From: an uncultured Gammaproteobacteria bacterium
GTDB lineage: Bacteria > Pseudomonadota > Gammaproteobacteria > Steroidobacterales > JABDMI01
Assembly: GCA_938039225.1 (NCBI GenBank)
Contig: CALHVH010000222.1
Span: 1 to 23,822 of the forward strand
Reading direction: 5' to 3'
Length of the DNA stretch: 23,822 bases
Each line of letters begins with the position of its first letter. Position 1 is the first letter of the stretch. The notes below the pieces were generated by a model. It ran no database searches. It saw only the letters and a program-made list of their open reading frames with translations, and had not been told where the DNA came from. This document shows, one piece after another, positions 7,905 to 16,075 of this stretch. A program made the position numbers and the translations under genes.

Positions 7905-9140
7905 ATGCATATGAGCAGTTTCATCCCTAAAATAATAATCACTTCTGGTGAACCATCAGGTATTGGACCAGATGTTTGCTTACATCTTTTAAAAGCAAAA
8001 CTCCCTGCACGAATAAGTATATTGGGTGACTCAGTTGTCTTTGGACAACGAGCCGAACAGCTGGGTTTACAAGATGTCCTGAATGATCTGAATTTGATTA
8101 GTGTACCCACCAAATTACCTGTCGTAGCAGGACGCCTAGATGTTACTAATGTTCCTATGGTATTGGAGCAATTAGATATTGCCGTACAGTCTTGCATGAG
8201 TAAAAAATACCACGCTATGGTAACGGCTCCATTACATAAAGGCATTATTAATGAAGCTGGTCATGCTTTTACTGGCCATACCGAATACCTAGCGCAAAAA
8301 ACAATGGCTGAAAAACCAGTCATGATGCTTGCTTGTGATGCAATGCGTGTTGCCTTAGTAACGACCCATTTACCCTTAGAAAAAGTTCCCGCTGCTATCA
8401 CTCAAGAAAATATCTTAAAAGTTCTTGAAATTTTATATAATGATTTAAAGTTGCGTTTTGGAATTAAATCACCGGTTATTGCAGTATGTGGACTCAATCC
8501 TCACGCTGGTGAACAAGGGCATTTAGGAAGAACAGAGATTGAAGTTATTGAACCTAGTCTGCATTTAGCAAGAGAATCAGGCCTTGATATTCTTGGCCCT
8601 CTTCCTGCAGACACGGCATTTACCCCTAAAATCCTTGATCAAGTGGATGCTGTCCTTTGCATGTATCACGATCAAGGTTTACCTGTACTCAAATACGCTA
8701 GCTTTGGTCGTGGCACCAATATCACACTCGGTTTACCAATTATTCGTACTTCTGTTGATCATGGAACGGCTCTAGACTTAGCAGGAACAGGTCGCATCGA
8801 TCCTGGCAGTATGATTGCAGCGGTCGAAAATGCCATAGAGATGGCTCATGTCTATCAGTCACGCAAACAACGTCTAAAAAAACGTAAAAAAGCACAAACC
8901 GTATCGAATGAAGAAGGTGACTCAGGCATTAATCTAAGTGATGATGATATTCAAAAAATGTTTGATCTCAGTCTTGAAGAGCAACAAAACGTAATGGAAC
9001 GCGCTTTACCTCTCGAAAAAAACACCGAGACAAATTCCACTAATTTTCGTAAAAAAGAAAATCAAGAAATAGAATTTGAATCCACAATGGGCTCAGCTTT
9101 AGATGAAGCCATTAAAAGTATGAAAAACGTGCTAACCTAA
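7905..9140 (+). CDS. pdxA: 4-hydroxythreonine-4-phosphate dehydrogenase PdxA with C-terminal extension
   Basis: PdxA oxidises 4-phosphohydroxy-threonine with NAD(P) in the DXP-dependent pyridoxal 5'-phosphate pathway. The catalytic core (residues 1 to about 318) carries TSGEPSGIGPD, substrate-binding GHTEYL, and the three metal-binding histidines His155 (TTHLPL), His200 (NPHAGE) and His255 (YHDQG). The signature NITLGLPIIRTSVDHGTA and DPGSM follow. Usual PdxA proteins end near residue 330; this one has 411, with an added tail made of a Lys/Arg run (319-329) and an acidic, Gln-rich helical stretch to the end. Two in-frame ATGs (7905 and 7911) could each be the start; the second removes two residues. 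Confidence 0.95.
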   Translation: MHMSSFIPKIIITSGEPSGIGPDVCLHLLKAKLPARISILGDSVVFGQRAEQLGLQDVLNDLNLISVPTKLPVVAGRLDVTNVPMVLEQLDIAVQSCMSKKYHAMVTAPLHKGIINEAGHAFTGHTEYLAQKTMAEKPVMMLACDAMRVALVTTHLPLEKVPAAITQENILKVLEILYNDLKLRFGIKSPVIAVCGLNPHAGEQGHLGRTEIEVIEPSLHLARESGLDILGPLPADTAFTPKILDQVDAVLCMYHDQGLPVLKYASFGRGTNITLGLPIIRTSVDHGTALDLAGTGRIDPGSMIAAVENAIEMAHVYQSRKQRLKKRKKAQTVSNEEGDSGINLSDDDIQKMFDLSLEEQQNVMERALPLEKNTETNSTNFRKKENQEIEFESTMGSALDEAIKSMKNVLT

Positions 9141-9177
9141 GTTTTTAATTACGAATCCGTTTATAAGAAACTACAGC

Positions 9178-9990
9178 ATGGCTCATCCTATTCGCAAGCG
9201 TTTTGGTCAACATTTTTTAACCGACCAGGCTATTATTCAACGCATAGTCGCGGCAGTTAATATAAAAGCGGATGACAATATTATTGAAATTGGGCCAGGT
9301 CTAGGTGCAATGACAATTCCATTGCTAAACAACTATGCCTTCAACCGTTACCTAGCATTGGAAATAGATAGAGATGCTATACAAAGCTTAACGCAAAGCA
9401 CAATTGGCATTGAGAATTTCTCAATTCAAGAAGCGGATGCTTTAAAAACTGACTTTCTAGAGTTATTAAAATCGGCTAGTAAGATCCGTGTTATTGGCAA
9501 TCTTCCGTACAATATTTCAACCCCACTAATTTTTCATTTGCTCAAATACCAGCAAAGAATTAGAGATATGGTCTTTATGCTTCAAAAAGAAGTAGTAGTG
9601 CGCATGTGTGCTATGCCTAATTCAAAAACTTATGGTCGCTTGTCTGTTATGGTACAAGCACACTGCCAAGCAGAAAATCTATTTGAAGTTCCACCAAGTG
9701 CATTCAACCCTCCTCCCAAAGTTGACTCAGCTATTGTAAAATTGATTCCACTGAATGAAAAACATAAATTAAAAGATTCTATCATTTTTGCAAACTTGGT
9801 CAGGGAAGCCTTTGGACAGAGACGTAAAACAATTCGTAATAGTATGCGTAATTTTTTAGACCAAGACGACTTTTCAAATCTAGAGTTAGATTCCAAAGCT
9901 CGTGCCGAAAACTTAAGTGTTGAAGATTTCATTAAAGCAGCTAACTATGTCTACCATAAACAAACTCAAAACCAATCATGTCAAACTTAA
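9178..9990 (+). CDS. rsmA: 16S rRNA (adenine1518/1519-N6) dimethyltransferase
   Basis: RsmA (KsgA) uses S-adenosylmethionine to dimethylate two adjacent adenines in helix 45 of 16S rRNA during late 30S assembly. The N-terminus reads RKRFGQHFL; the SAM-binding motif IEIGPGLGAMT lies at 37-46, LEID (61-64) supplies the acidic SAM contact, and the catalytic motif IV is NLPY (108-111). The C-terminal part contains the family FxPPPKVDSA-type segment and FGQRRKTIRN. The length (270) matches E. coli (273). It overlaps apaG by 13 bases, so the pair is translationally coupled. Confidence 0.97.
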   Translation: MAHPIRKRFGQHFLTDQAIIQRIVAAVNIKADDNIIEIGPGLGAMTIPLLNNYAFNRYLALEIDRDAIQSLTQSTIGIENFSIQEADALKTDFLELLKSASKIRVIGNLPYNISTPLIFHLLKYQQRIRDMVFMLQKEVVVRMCAMPNSKTYGRLSVMVQAHCQAENLFEVPPSAFNPPPKVDSAIVKLIPLNEKHKLKDSIIFANLVREAFGQRRKTIRNSMRNFLDQDDFSNLELDSKARAENLSVEDFIKAANYVYHKQTQNQSCQT

Positions 9991-10352
9991 ACATCCTTGT
10001 TGAAGTAACATCAAATTTCTTAGGGGAGCAATCTAATCCTGAAGAATCCTTGTTTGCCTTCGCTTATCACATCAGCATTCATAATCACTCAGATGAAACG
10101 GTTCAATTACTTAATAGAAAATGGGTTATAACGGATGCCAATGGTATTGTAAATGAGGTTAAAGGTAAGGGCGTTATTGGTGAGCAACCTCATATATTAG
10201 CAGGTGAGAGTTACCACTACAGTAGTGGCGCTATCTTAAAAACCCCACTAGGTTGCATGCAAGGACACTATGGAATGCGCACTGAAGATGGTGATAAATT
10301 CAAAGTAACTATTCCTATCTTTACCCTTTCTGTACCCGGCTTAGTCAATTAA
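9978..10352 (+). CDS. apaG: ApaG-domain protein
   Basis: ApaG is a small fibronectin-III-like beta-sandwich protein of uncertain biochemical role that is almost always encoded beside apaH and rsmA. The 124 residues match the usual size. It has the typical strands (FAYHISIHNHSDETVQLL, then RKWVITDANG), the conserved GVIGEQP loop and a C-terminal LKTPLGCMQGHY segment. Its start lies inside the rsmA coding end (13-base overlap) and apaH follows after 15 bases, so this is a tightly packed operon. Confidence 0.95.
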   Translation: MSNLNILVEVTSNFLGEQSNPEESLFAFAYHISIHNHSDETVQLLNRKWVITDANGIVNEVKGKGVIGEQPHILAGESYHYSSGAILKTPLGCMQGHYGMRTEDGDKFKVTIPIFTLSVPGLVN

Positions 10353-10367
10353 GTAGGTTTATATTGT

Positions 10368-11159
10368 ATGGCTATTTATGCAGTTGGGGATGTACAAGGT
10401 TGTTTTGATGACTTGCGAGAAAAACTAGATGAGTGTGAGTTTAACCCAAATAAGGATAAACTCTACTTAACTGGCGATTTAGTTGCACGCGGACCAAAGT
10501 CTTTAAAAACATTACGTTATCTCTTCTCTATTCGTGATTCGATTATTACTGTTCTCGGTAACCATGATTTACATTTGTTAGCACTTGCTCATAATAAAGA
10601 ACATAGAAGAAATTTCGGAGTTAGTGAAGACTTTCAAAAAATATTAGGCGCTAAAGATAAAATAGATTTACTCGAGTGGCTAATTCATCAACCATTGATG
10701 CACTATGACTTAATGCAAGATACTATATTATGCCATGCTGGCGTATATCCGCTGTGGTCTCTAAAAAAAGCGTTTAAATGTGCCCAAGAAGTTGAATATG
10801 CATTATCAAAAGAAAAAAAACGTCAGAAATACTTTGCCTCTATGTATGGCAATCAACCAAATTTATGGAATGAAAACTTAGAAGGCGACGAACGTTTACG
10901 TTTTATTACGAATGCTTTCACACGCATGCGTTATATCAGTAAAACTGCCCGATTGGATTTGAAATTTAAAGGGCAACCACGTCGTAAACCTCGCACTCTT
11001 CTAGCTTGGTTTGACTATCCAAATAGAAAACTTTCTGATACCAAAATCGTTTTTGGTCACTGGGCAGCACTAGGGCATTTTAAAAAAGACAATATACATT
11101 GCATTGATAGTGGCTGCGTTTGGGGTAATGAGCTTACACTCATAAAACTCGCAGATTAA
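10368..11159 (+). CDS. apaH: Bis(5'-nucleosyl)-tetraphosphatase, symmetrical
   Basis: ApaH hydrolyses diadenosine tetraphosphate (Ap4A) to two ADP, and in E. coli also removes Np4 caps from RNA. It is a calcineurin-type metallophosphatase: GDVQGC (7-12), GDLVARGP (36-43) and GNHDLHLL (64-71) hold the metal-binding Asp, Asn and His residues, and FGHWA with IDSGCVWG appear near the C-terminus. The length of 263 residues is close to that of E. coli (280). It ends the plus-strand cluster; a strong hairpin terminator begins immediately after its stop codon. Confidence 0.96.
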   Translation: MAIYAVGDVQGCFDDLREKLDECEFNPNKDKLYLTGDLVARGPKSLKTLRYLFSIRDSIITVLGNHDLHLLALAHNKEHRRNFGVSEDFQKILGAKDKIDLLEWLIHQPLMHYDLMQDTILCHAGVYPLWSLKKAFKCAQEVEYALSKEKKRQKYFASMYGNQPNLWNENLEGDERLRFITNAFTRMRYISKTARLDLKFKGQPRRKPRTLLAWFDYPNRKLSDTKIVFGHWAALGHFKKDNIHCIDSGCVWGNELTLIKLAD

Positions 11160-11160
11160 A

Positions 11161-11190
11161 AAAAGCCATAGTTTCATAACTATGGCTTTT
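11161..11190. terminator. Bidirectional terminator between apaH and the haem peroxidase gene
   Basis: A perfect 13-bp stem (11161-11173 with 11178-11190) with a TCAT loop; AAAA on the left and TTTT on the right make it functional on both strands. It serves apaH on the plus strand and the convergent peroxidase gene, whose stop is about 20 bases away. Confidence 0.93.
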
Positions 11191-11210
11191 ATTGATTTAA
11201 GTTAATTAAA

Positions 11211-12638
11211 TCATGCTACAAAACGAACAACATCTGCCAAATCAAATTTTGACCTTCCTTTGCCACGCACACACGCCAATGGTTTAAAACCTTTTTCTGC
11301 TAAGAAACTCGTTCCACACAATACTAAGGAACCGAGTATGACTTCCAAAATAATTGCAGAAGCAACAGGACCAAGCTTGTTACCTTTACCTAAGGTCTCG
11401 GCTTCGCGCATTAAGAAATAAAACAATGGTGTTTCATCAACAAAGCCATTAGTTAGCGGATCATTTGGTATAACCTCATTAAGCTTCAACTTACTAAAAC
11501 CAAGAGAAATCGGATAGCCAGCTTTTTTCAGTGCTTTAGCAACTTCTTGGCCACAGGGTAAGGCCATAGCATTTCCACGCAACAAATTTCTAAATGCAAG
11601 AGAACGCTCATCTTGATTAGTACGCCTTCCAACAATCGGATCAGGCATTCGTATCAATTCATCAGCAAAGAGTAAATTAAAAGCTTTTGTCATCAATGGT
11701 GGGATACACTCATCAACCTCAAGTAAAAAGCGCCAATCTACGACCAATTCCTGTGGTAGTGAAGAAAAACCCTCAGTACCAAAGCGCTCATCAAATAAGT
11801 CAACCTCAGTAAACTCACCATTAGCAGCGTATGTATTCCTAACAGTCACATGACCAAATCGATAAGCTGCTACACTGAACTCAACCGGCATTGGTAATTT
11901 ACCATGTTTATCCTGTTTCAATACCAGAGGGTATTTATGTGTATTGGCTTTTTTAATTGCAAAATCAAAAATATCCTTATCGCAAATACGCTTTAGAAAA
12001 TCATGTATCACCAAATATTGATAATGGTGTCGAGTAATTTTTTGAGCTTCTTCAAAACGTTCACCCGCAGGATATTTCGCAACAACGCTGTCATAAATTT
12101 TGTTATGGAAACGAATAAACAATAACTGCATTTGTGAAACAAAAATATTTTCATCATTGCGTGGATCTCCGATTAATGCCGTACCAAATTCACTACGCGC
12201 TAAATCGTTTGGGTTTGCACTATTACCAACGCGCAACCTCCCCGGAGCTGTTCCACCATGATAAAGATGTGGGTTAGCCTCAGGACCAAAACCATATACA
12301 CAATCAAGGTCTAGTGTGGGCGAACGTAAGTTTGGTAGTTTAGAGATTTCGGCTGGCGATAAAGGCGAGCCATTCAAATCGCTTGTTGTATCTAAGGTCA
12401 AATCGTGATCTATAAATTGTGCAAAAAATGTATACCCAGCTGGCACATTACTATCTGGGCCACTTGCGTCTACATCATGCATTGCAGAATTTACTCCACC
12501 TAATAAACGGGCTTGTTCTTTTGTTACTTTAAGTGGATTTAGTTTTGGGAAAAGTTTGCCAAAATTGCCTAAACGGGCATGCGAACACCCTTTTGCTTTT
12601 GACATACCGTGGTGTTGAACTGGACATTTCCTAGACAT
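11211..12638 (-). CDS. Animal-type haem peroxidase (peroxidase-cyclooxygenase superfamily)
   Basis: The 475-residue protein carries the active site of the superfamily that includes myeloperoxidase and cyclooxygenase. FAQFIDHDL (72-80) matches the distal segment: Gln74, the haem-ester Asp77, distal His78 and calcium-binding Asp79. GDPRNDEN (157-164) gives the catalytic Arg160 and the second haem-ester Glu163; the myeloperoxidase-specific Met is replaced by Asn164. YRFGHVTVRNTY contains the proximal His263. No signal peptide or export repeat is visible, so location is unclear; the N-terminus is rich in Cys and His (CPVQHHG, CSH). Substrate is unknown: halide or thiocyanate oxidation or fatty-acid oxygenation are options. 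Start supported by an AGGA-type Shine-Dalgarno. It is not part of the neighbouring core clusters and may be acquired. Confidence 0.88.
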   Translation of the reverse strand: MSRKCPVQHHGMSKAKGCSHARLGNFGKLFPKLNPLKVTKEQARLLGGVNSAMHDVDASGPDSNVPAGYTFFAQFIDHDLTLDTTSDLNGSPLSPAEISKLPNLRSPTLDLDCVYGFGPEANPHLYHGGTAPGRLRVGNSANPNDLARSEFGTALIGDPRNDENIFVSQMQLLFIRFHNKIYDSVVAKYPAGERFEEAQKITRHHYQYLVIHDFLKRICDKDIFDFAIKKANTHKYPLVLKQDKHGKLPMPVEFSVAAYRFGHVTVRNTYAANGEFTEVDLFDERFGTEGFSSLPQELVVDWRFLLEVDECIPPLMTKAFNLLFADELIRMPDPIVGRRTNQDERSLAFRNLLRGNAMALPCGQEVAKALKKAGYPISLGFSKLKLNEVIPNDPLTNGFVDETPLFYFLMREAETLGKGNKLGPVASAIILEVILGSLVLCGTSFLAEKGFKPLACVRGKGRSKFDLADVVRFVA

Positions 12639-13065
12639 AGTAAGTATTCCTTTATTTGCTAATCAACTTCCACCATTAATTACAAAGTAGTCACTTTGAA
12701 TTAGCGGTAGTATTTATGTTGAAAAGAACGCGTAATAACGCAAGGATTCTGATAGGAAATTAGGTCTAAAAACTATGTATCTTTGTCATTAATTCCATAA
12801 TGAACAAACGCTACCATGCGTCAAATCAACAAACAAAATATAACAAGCGATCTTGGCAATGTCTAATATTATGTTAAATACACAGCTCGAAATAGGCTCA
12901 AAAAAATGAATTACTCTGCTCAAGCAACTCAATTAAATAACTGATATAAATAAAAAAAATATACTCGAATACATAATTTAGAGACTAATTTTTGAAGCGA
13001 CAAATTTCTGAGAATTAGCTAAAACCTTATAGGCATCTGCGTCTAAAAGTTATGCCAAACACTAT
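12639..13065. other. 427-bp AT-rich intergenic region
   Basis: No convincing gene: the open frames are very short. It contains the peroxidase upstream region on its left side, including a dyad (12677-12702), and the sequence after the OYE-family gene on its right. I see no strong terminator for the OYE gene; GGCAT/ATGCC near 13032-13056 is too weak and has a long loop. Confidence 0.6.
12677..12702. promoter_or_regulatory. Inverted repeat upstream of the haem peroxidase gene
   Basis: CAAAGT (12683-12688) and ACTTTG (12693-12698) flank AGTC, with outer TAAT/ATTA matches. It lies about 45-60 bases before the peroxidase ATG and is not followed by a T-run in either direction, so it is more likely an operator or leader hairpin than a terminator. 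Confidence 0.3.
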
Positions 13066-14373
13066 TTATCTTCTATTTCTTTGCACCCATTTACGAGTAA
13101 GCCCTATCTTATACTCTCGGTAAAAATGTGAAAAAAAGCCTCTTAACAATCCAATCTTAGGATTGAGCGCTTTATTTTCAGATAACTTGAGTATTTGATG
13201 ATAATACCAAGCCACATCTCCGAATATATTTACCATGCGAAATATTTTGTTTTTACTTGCCGGACCAAAAGCCCCTGACCAAAGCTTGGGAGCATGCTGT
13301 TGAGCAGTAGTCATTTCTCCACTGATGAGTTTTTTGGGAACATTGGGATCAATGCAAAGAGGACGTGCTATACCTATCATATCCAATTCTTTATTAGCTA
13401 GAGCCTCTTGCATAACATCACGCGATCGAAACCCACCTGTGACCATCAAAGGTATAGTGATTGCGTTTTGTATCGTTTGTGCGTATTGCAAAAAGTAGGC
13501 TTCTCTCTGCTTAGTGCTTTCTCTTACGTTTTTATCCAGTTCAGGATTTTCGATTTCTGATTCTTCACCTGTATGACCTAGAAGCTTAATTTGCTCATAG
13601 GTACCACCTGAAATTTCCAACAAATCAATTTTTTCATCGCTTAACCATTTTGCAACTTGGGCACTTTCACTTAAGGTAAACCCGCCCTTTTGGAAATCAG
13701 CTGAATTTAATTTTACGCCTATAGGGAAACTTTCACCTAAGGCTGCACGCGCTTGCTTAACAATCCTTAGTAAAAAACGTGCTCGATTTTCCAAGGAGCC
13801 ACCCCAGTGATCAGTACGCTGGTTTGTCACTGGAGAAAGAAATTGACTAATTAAATAACCGTGAGCAGCGTGAATTTGTACACCCGTAAAACCGGCTTCT
13901 TTAACAATTAGGGACGTACTAATATATCGCTGAATTGCATCTTGAATATCATCTTCAGTCATCGCTCTGGGTTTGGCAAAAGTAGCCAGCATCTTAAGCT
14001 GCACTTCAGAGGGCGATAAAGGCTGACCAGAGGATATACGTGCACATTGTCTTCCTGGATGAGAAACTTGTGCCCAAAACTGATTACCCGCTTGTGTTGC
14101 GGCAACCGCCCATTGATGTAATTGTGCAAAACCCGATTTATCTTGAACCACTACATTTCCGGGTCTCTCAAGATATCGATGATCAACCATAATATTCCCT
14201 GAGATATGTAAGCCAGCGCCACCCTCTGACCAAGACTTATAAAGATTCACATGTTTTTCCGTTGCATGGTCATTAGAATCTGCAATACCTTCTGTCATGG
14301 CTGATTTACAAATTCTATTCGGTATGACGACACCGCAAGGTAAGGTTAATGGTGAAGCTAAAGTTATAGTCAT
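13066..14373 (-). CDS. NADH:flavin oxidoreductase, Old Yellow Enzyme family
   Basis: An FMN-dependent TIM-barrel ene-reductase. The active-site pair His168/His171 is in QIHAAHGYLISQFLSP, followed by NQRTDHWGGSLENRARF; the phosphate-binding VTGGFR (311-316) and IGIARPLC (333-340) lie near the barrel end. Two histidines indicate the YqjM/dienoyl-reductase-like side of the family rather than the His/Asn classical OYE. There is no iron-sulfur and FAD domain as in FadH, so it is a single-barrel enzyme. The barrel ends near residue 355 and a basic, aromatic-rich tail of about 75 residues follows, ending in KWVQRNRR. Substrate is unknown; oxidised lipid or enone reduction is plausible. It sits 43 bp behind the VOC gene, probably in one transcript with metX. 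Confidence 0.9.
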   Translation of the reverse strand: MTITLASPLTLPCGVVIPNRICKSAMTEGIADSNDHATEKHVNLYKSWSEGGAGLHISGNIMVDHRYLERPGNVVVQDKSGFAQLHQWAVAATQAGNQFWAQVSHPGRQCARISSGQPLSPSEVQLKMLATFAKPRAMTEDDIQDAIQRYISTSLIVKEAGFTGVQIHAAHGYLISQFLSPVTNQRTDHWGGSLENRARFLLRIVKQARAALGESFPIGVKLNSADFQKGGFTLSESAQVAKWLSDEKIDLLEISGGTYEQIKLLGHTGEESEIENPELDKNVRESTKQREAYFLQYAQTIQNAITIPLMVTGGFRSRDVMQEALANKELDMIGIARPLCIDPNVPKKLISGEMTTAQQHAPKLWSGAFGPASKNKIFRMVNIFGDVAWYYHQILKLSENKALNPKIGLLRGFFSHFYREYKIGLTRKWVQRNRR

Positions 14374-14416
14374 TTTGATTTATTTTTTATGGTTGTTTAA
14401 TAAAATGTATTTACGT

Positions 14417-14854
14417 TTAATTTGCAAATAACTCACTAGAAACATTCTTAAAGCCTTTTATTTCAATGGCATTACCAGAAGGGTCATAAAAGAACATGGT
14501 AGCTTGTTCTCCAATCTCGCCTTGAAAACGAATATAAGGTTCAATCACAAATTCAATTTTGTCAGATAAATGCTCGGCAAGTTCTTTCCATTGTGACATG
14601 TTCAAGACCACTCCAAAATGCGGAATAGGAACTGGATGTTCGTCTACAGGATTAATTAAATGTTTGATACGGCCATTTTTTCCTAATGATTTATCTAAGT
14701 GACAAACTATTTGATGCCCATAAAAATTAAGATCTATCCAATCATCACAAAATCGTCCAACTTCACATTTAAGCAATTGAGTATAAAACTCACGTGACTC
14801 CTGAATATCCCTAACAGCAAAAGCTAAATGAAATGGTGCGATAGTATCTTGCAT
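14417..14854 (-). CDS. VOC (glyoxalase/extradiol dioxygenase-like) family protein
   Basis: A 145-residue vicinal-oxygen-chelate protein of the type annotated as predicted extradiol dioxygenase (COG3565-like). Candidate metal ligands are His9 (PFHLAF), His79 (IPHFGVV) and Glu131 (GNAIEIKGF), in the order expected for two beta-alpha-beta-beta-beta modules. FYGHQIVCHLD and GEQATMFFYDPSGN are further family-like segments. The actual reaction is unknown. Its ATG shares one base with the metX stop (TAATG), so its translation is coupled to metX, and the OYE-family gene follows 43 bp later. Confidence 0.88.
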   Translation of the reverse strand: MQDTIAPFHLAFAVRDIQESREFYTQLLKCEVGRFCDDWIDLNFYGHQIVCHLDKSLGKNGRIKHLINPVDEHPVPIPHFGVVLNMSQWKELAEHLSDKIEFVIEPYIRFQGEIGEQATMFFYDPSGNAIEIKGFKNVSSELFAN

Positions 14855-15966
14855 TACTTCTGCTCACAGCTTGGTGATTTACAAGAAGACAAAAAGTCAC
14901 ACATGATCGGTCTAAATCGATCCATATCGACTAAAAATGAATCGTGACCTTGAATAGAATCCAATGATTCAAAACGCACTGAATTACAAATTTGTTCTAG
15001 TGCATCAGCAACTTCTTTTTGTTGGTGCACAGGAAATAAAGAGTCACTTTTTACTCCGATAACTAATGCTTTTTCTAATTCGACGTTTTTAAGGGCCGCT
15101 GAAACTGAGCCTCCATGCTCAGCCACATCAAAAAGATCTAAAGCACGTGATAAATATAAATAACAATTAGCATCAAATTGACCCGTAAACTTTTTTGCAT
15201 GAGCTTCTAAATAGGACTCAACATCAAACTCAATTCCAAAAGCACCACCCTCTCGCTCACTTGCACGTTCACGACCGAATCGTTGACGCCACTCTGCAGC
15301 GGAACGATAGGTAATCATGCCAAGCTTTCTAGCGAGTTGCATACCCGATACAGGTTGTTCATCATCAGCATATTCACCATTTGCCCAGATCTTATCAGCA
15401 CGTATCAACTCACGTTGCAAAGAACGTAAGGCAATAGCATAGGGTTCGGCTCTTAAGGCAGAGGAAATACTTATAAAGTTTCTAGCCTTTTTAGGAAATT
15501 GCACCAAATAGGCAAGCGCTGACATACCTCCCATGGAAGATCCCATTACAGTGTGTAAACTATTGATACCAAAAAATTTCACCACTTCATTCGTAGAAAT
15601 AGCAATGTCTTCTAAGGTAAGTACTGGAAAGTCTAAGGCATAGCGCCGCTTCGTTTCCGGATTAATCGAAGCTGGACCCGTAGTTCCATAACAGCTGCCA
15701 AGTGAATTCACGCAGATAATAAAATACTTATCCGAGTCCAATGGATATTCAGAACCCAACATCCCTTCCCACCAACCAGGGCTTTGGTTTTTAGGTGAAG
15801 ATGAAGCATGTGCAGATGGTGACAGACCGGTAAATAATAAAATCGCGTTATCTTTATCCGCATTTAACTCACCCCATGTTTCATAAGCAAGTTGTAATTC
15901 TTTGAGCTTGCCACCTTTTCTTAAACGAAATGGTGCATCAAGTTTGAGGTATTGAGTTGCTGGCAT
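14854..15966 (-). CDS. metX: MetX-family O-acyltransferase (homoserine or serine O-succinyl/acetyltransferase)
   Basis: An alpha/beta-hydrolase-fold acyltransferase that activates the hydroxyl of homoserine (methionine route) or serine (cysteine route). The triad is Ser144 in GSSMGG, Asp308 in VKSDSLFP and His341 in QGHDSFL. The segments SPSAHASSSP, SPGWWEGML, VNSLGSCYGTTGP and LARKLGMITYRSAAEWRQRFG are present. From memory, the first of these and the overall run resemble the xanthomonad group shown to be serine O-succinyltransferases more than classical homoserine acetyltransferases; that substrate call is inference. The length (370) is normal. The start is backed by AAAGGA six bases upstream and a TATAAT beyond it. 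It heads a likely operon metX-VOC-OYE. Confidence 0.88.
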   Translation of the reverse strand: MPATQYLKLDAPFRLRKGGKLKELQLAYETWGELNADKDNAILLFTGLSPSAHASSSPKNQSPGWWEGMLGSEYPLDSDKYFIICVNSLGSCYGTTGPASINPETKRRYALDFPVLTLEDIAISTNEVVKFFGINSLHTVMGSSMGGMSALAYLVQFPKKARNFISISSALRAEPYAIALRSLQRELIRADKIWANGEYADDEQPVSGMQLARKLGMITYRSAAEWRQRFGRERASEREGGAFGIEFDVESYLEAHAKKFTGQFDANCYLYLSRALDLFDVAEHGGSVSAALKNVELEKALVIGVKSDSLFPVHQQKEVADALEQICNSVRFESLDSIQGHDSFLVDMDRFRPIMCDFLSSCKSPSCEQK

Positions 15967-15971
15967 GGTAA

Positions 15972-15998
15972 TCCTTTCAATATTGATGCTGTATTATA
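15972..15998 (-). promoter_or_regulatory. metX -10 element and ribosome binding site
   Basis: On the minus strand TATAAT lies at 15993-15998 and AAAGGA at 15972-15977, six bases from the metX ATG. The -35 region is poor. The position just after the DUF937 terminator suggests an independent promoter for metX and its followers. Confidence 0.45.
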
Positions 15999-16025
15999 AC
16001 CAACAACATCGCATAACCACATACA

Positions 16026-16054
16026 AAAAACCCTAAGACAAGCTTAGGGTTTTT
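16026..16054. terminator. Terminator downstream of the DUF937 gene
   Basis: A perfect 12-bp stem (16026-16037 with 16043-16054) around the loop ACAAG, with A5 and T5 at the ends. On the minus strand it ends the DUF937 transcript about 20 bases after its stop codon and isolates metX. The symmetry would also let it work on the plus strand. Confidence 0.92.
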
Positions 16055-16075
16055 AAAAATAAATAGCTAAGAGGT

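Noticed and set aside
7898..8245. 115-residue minus-strand open frame opposite pdxA
   Set aside because: It lies antisense to the conserved catalytic core of PdxA and looks like a complement artefact.
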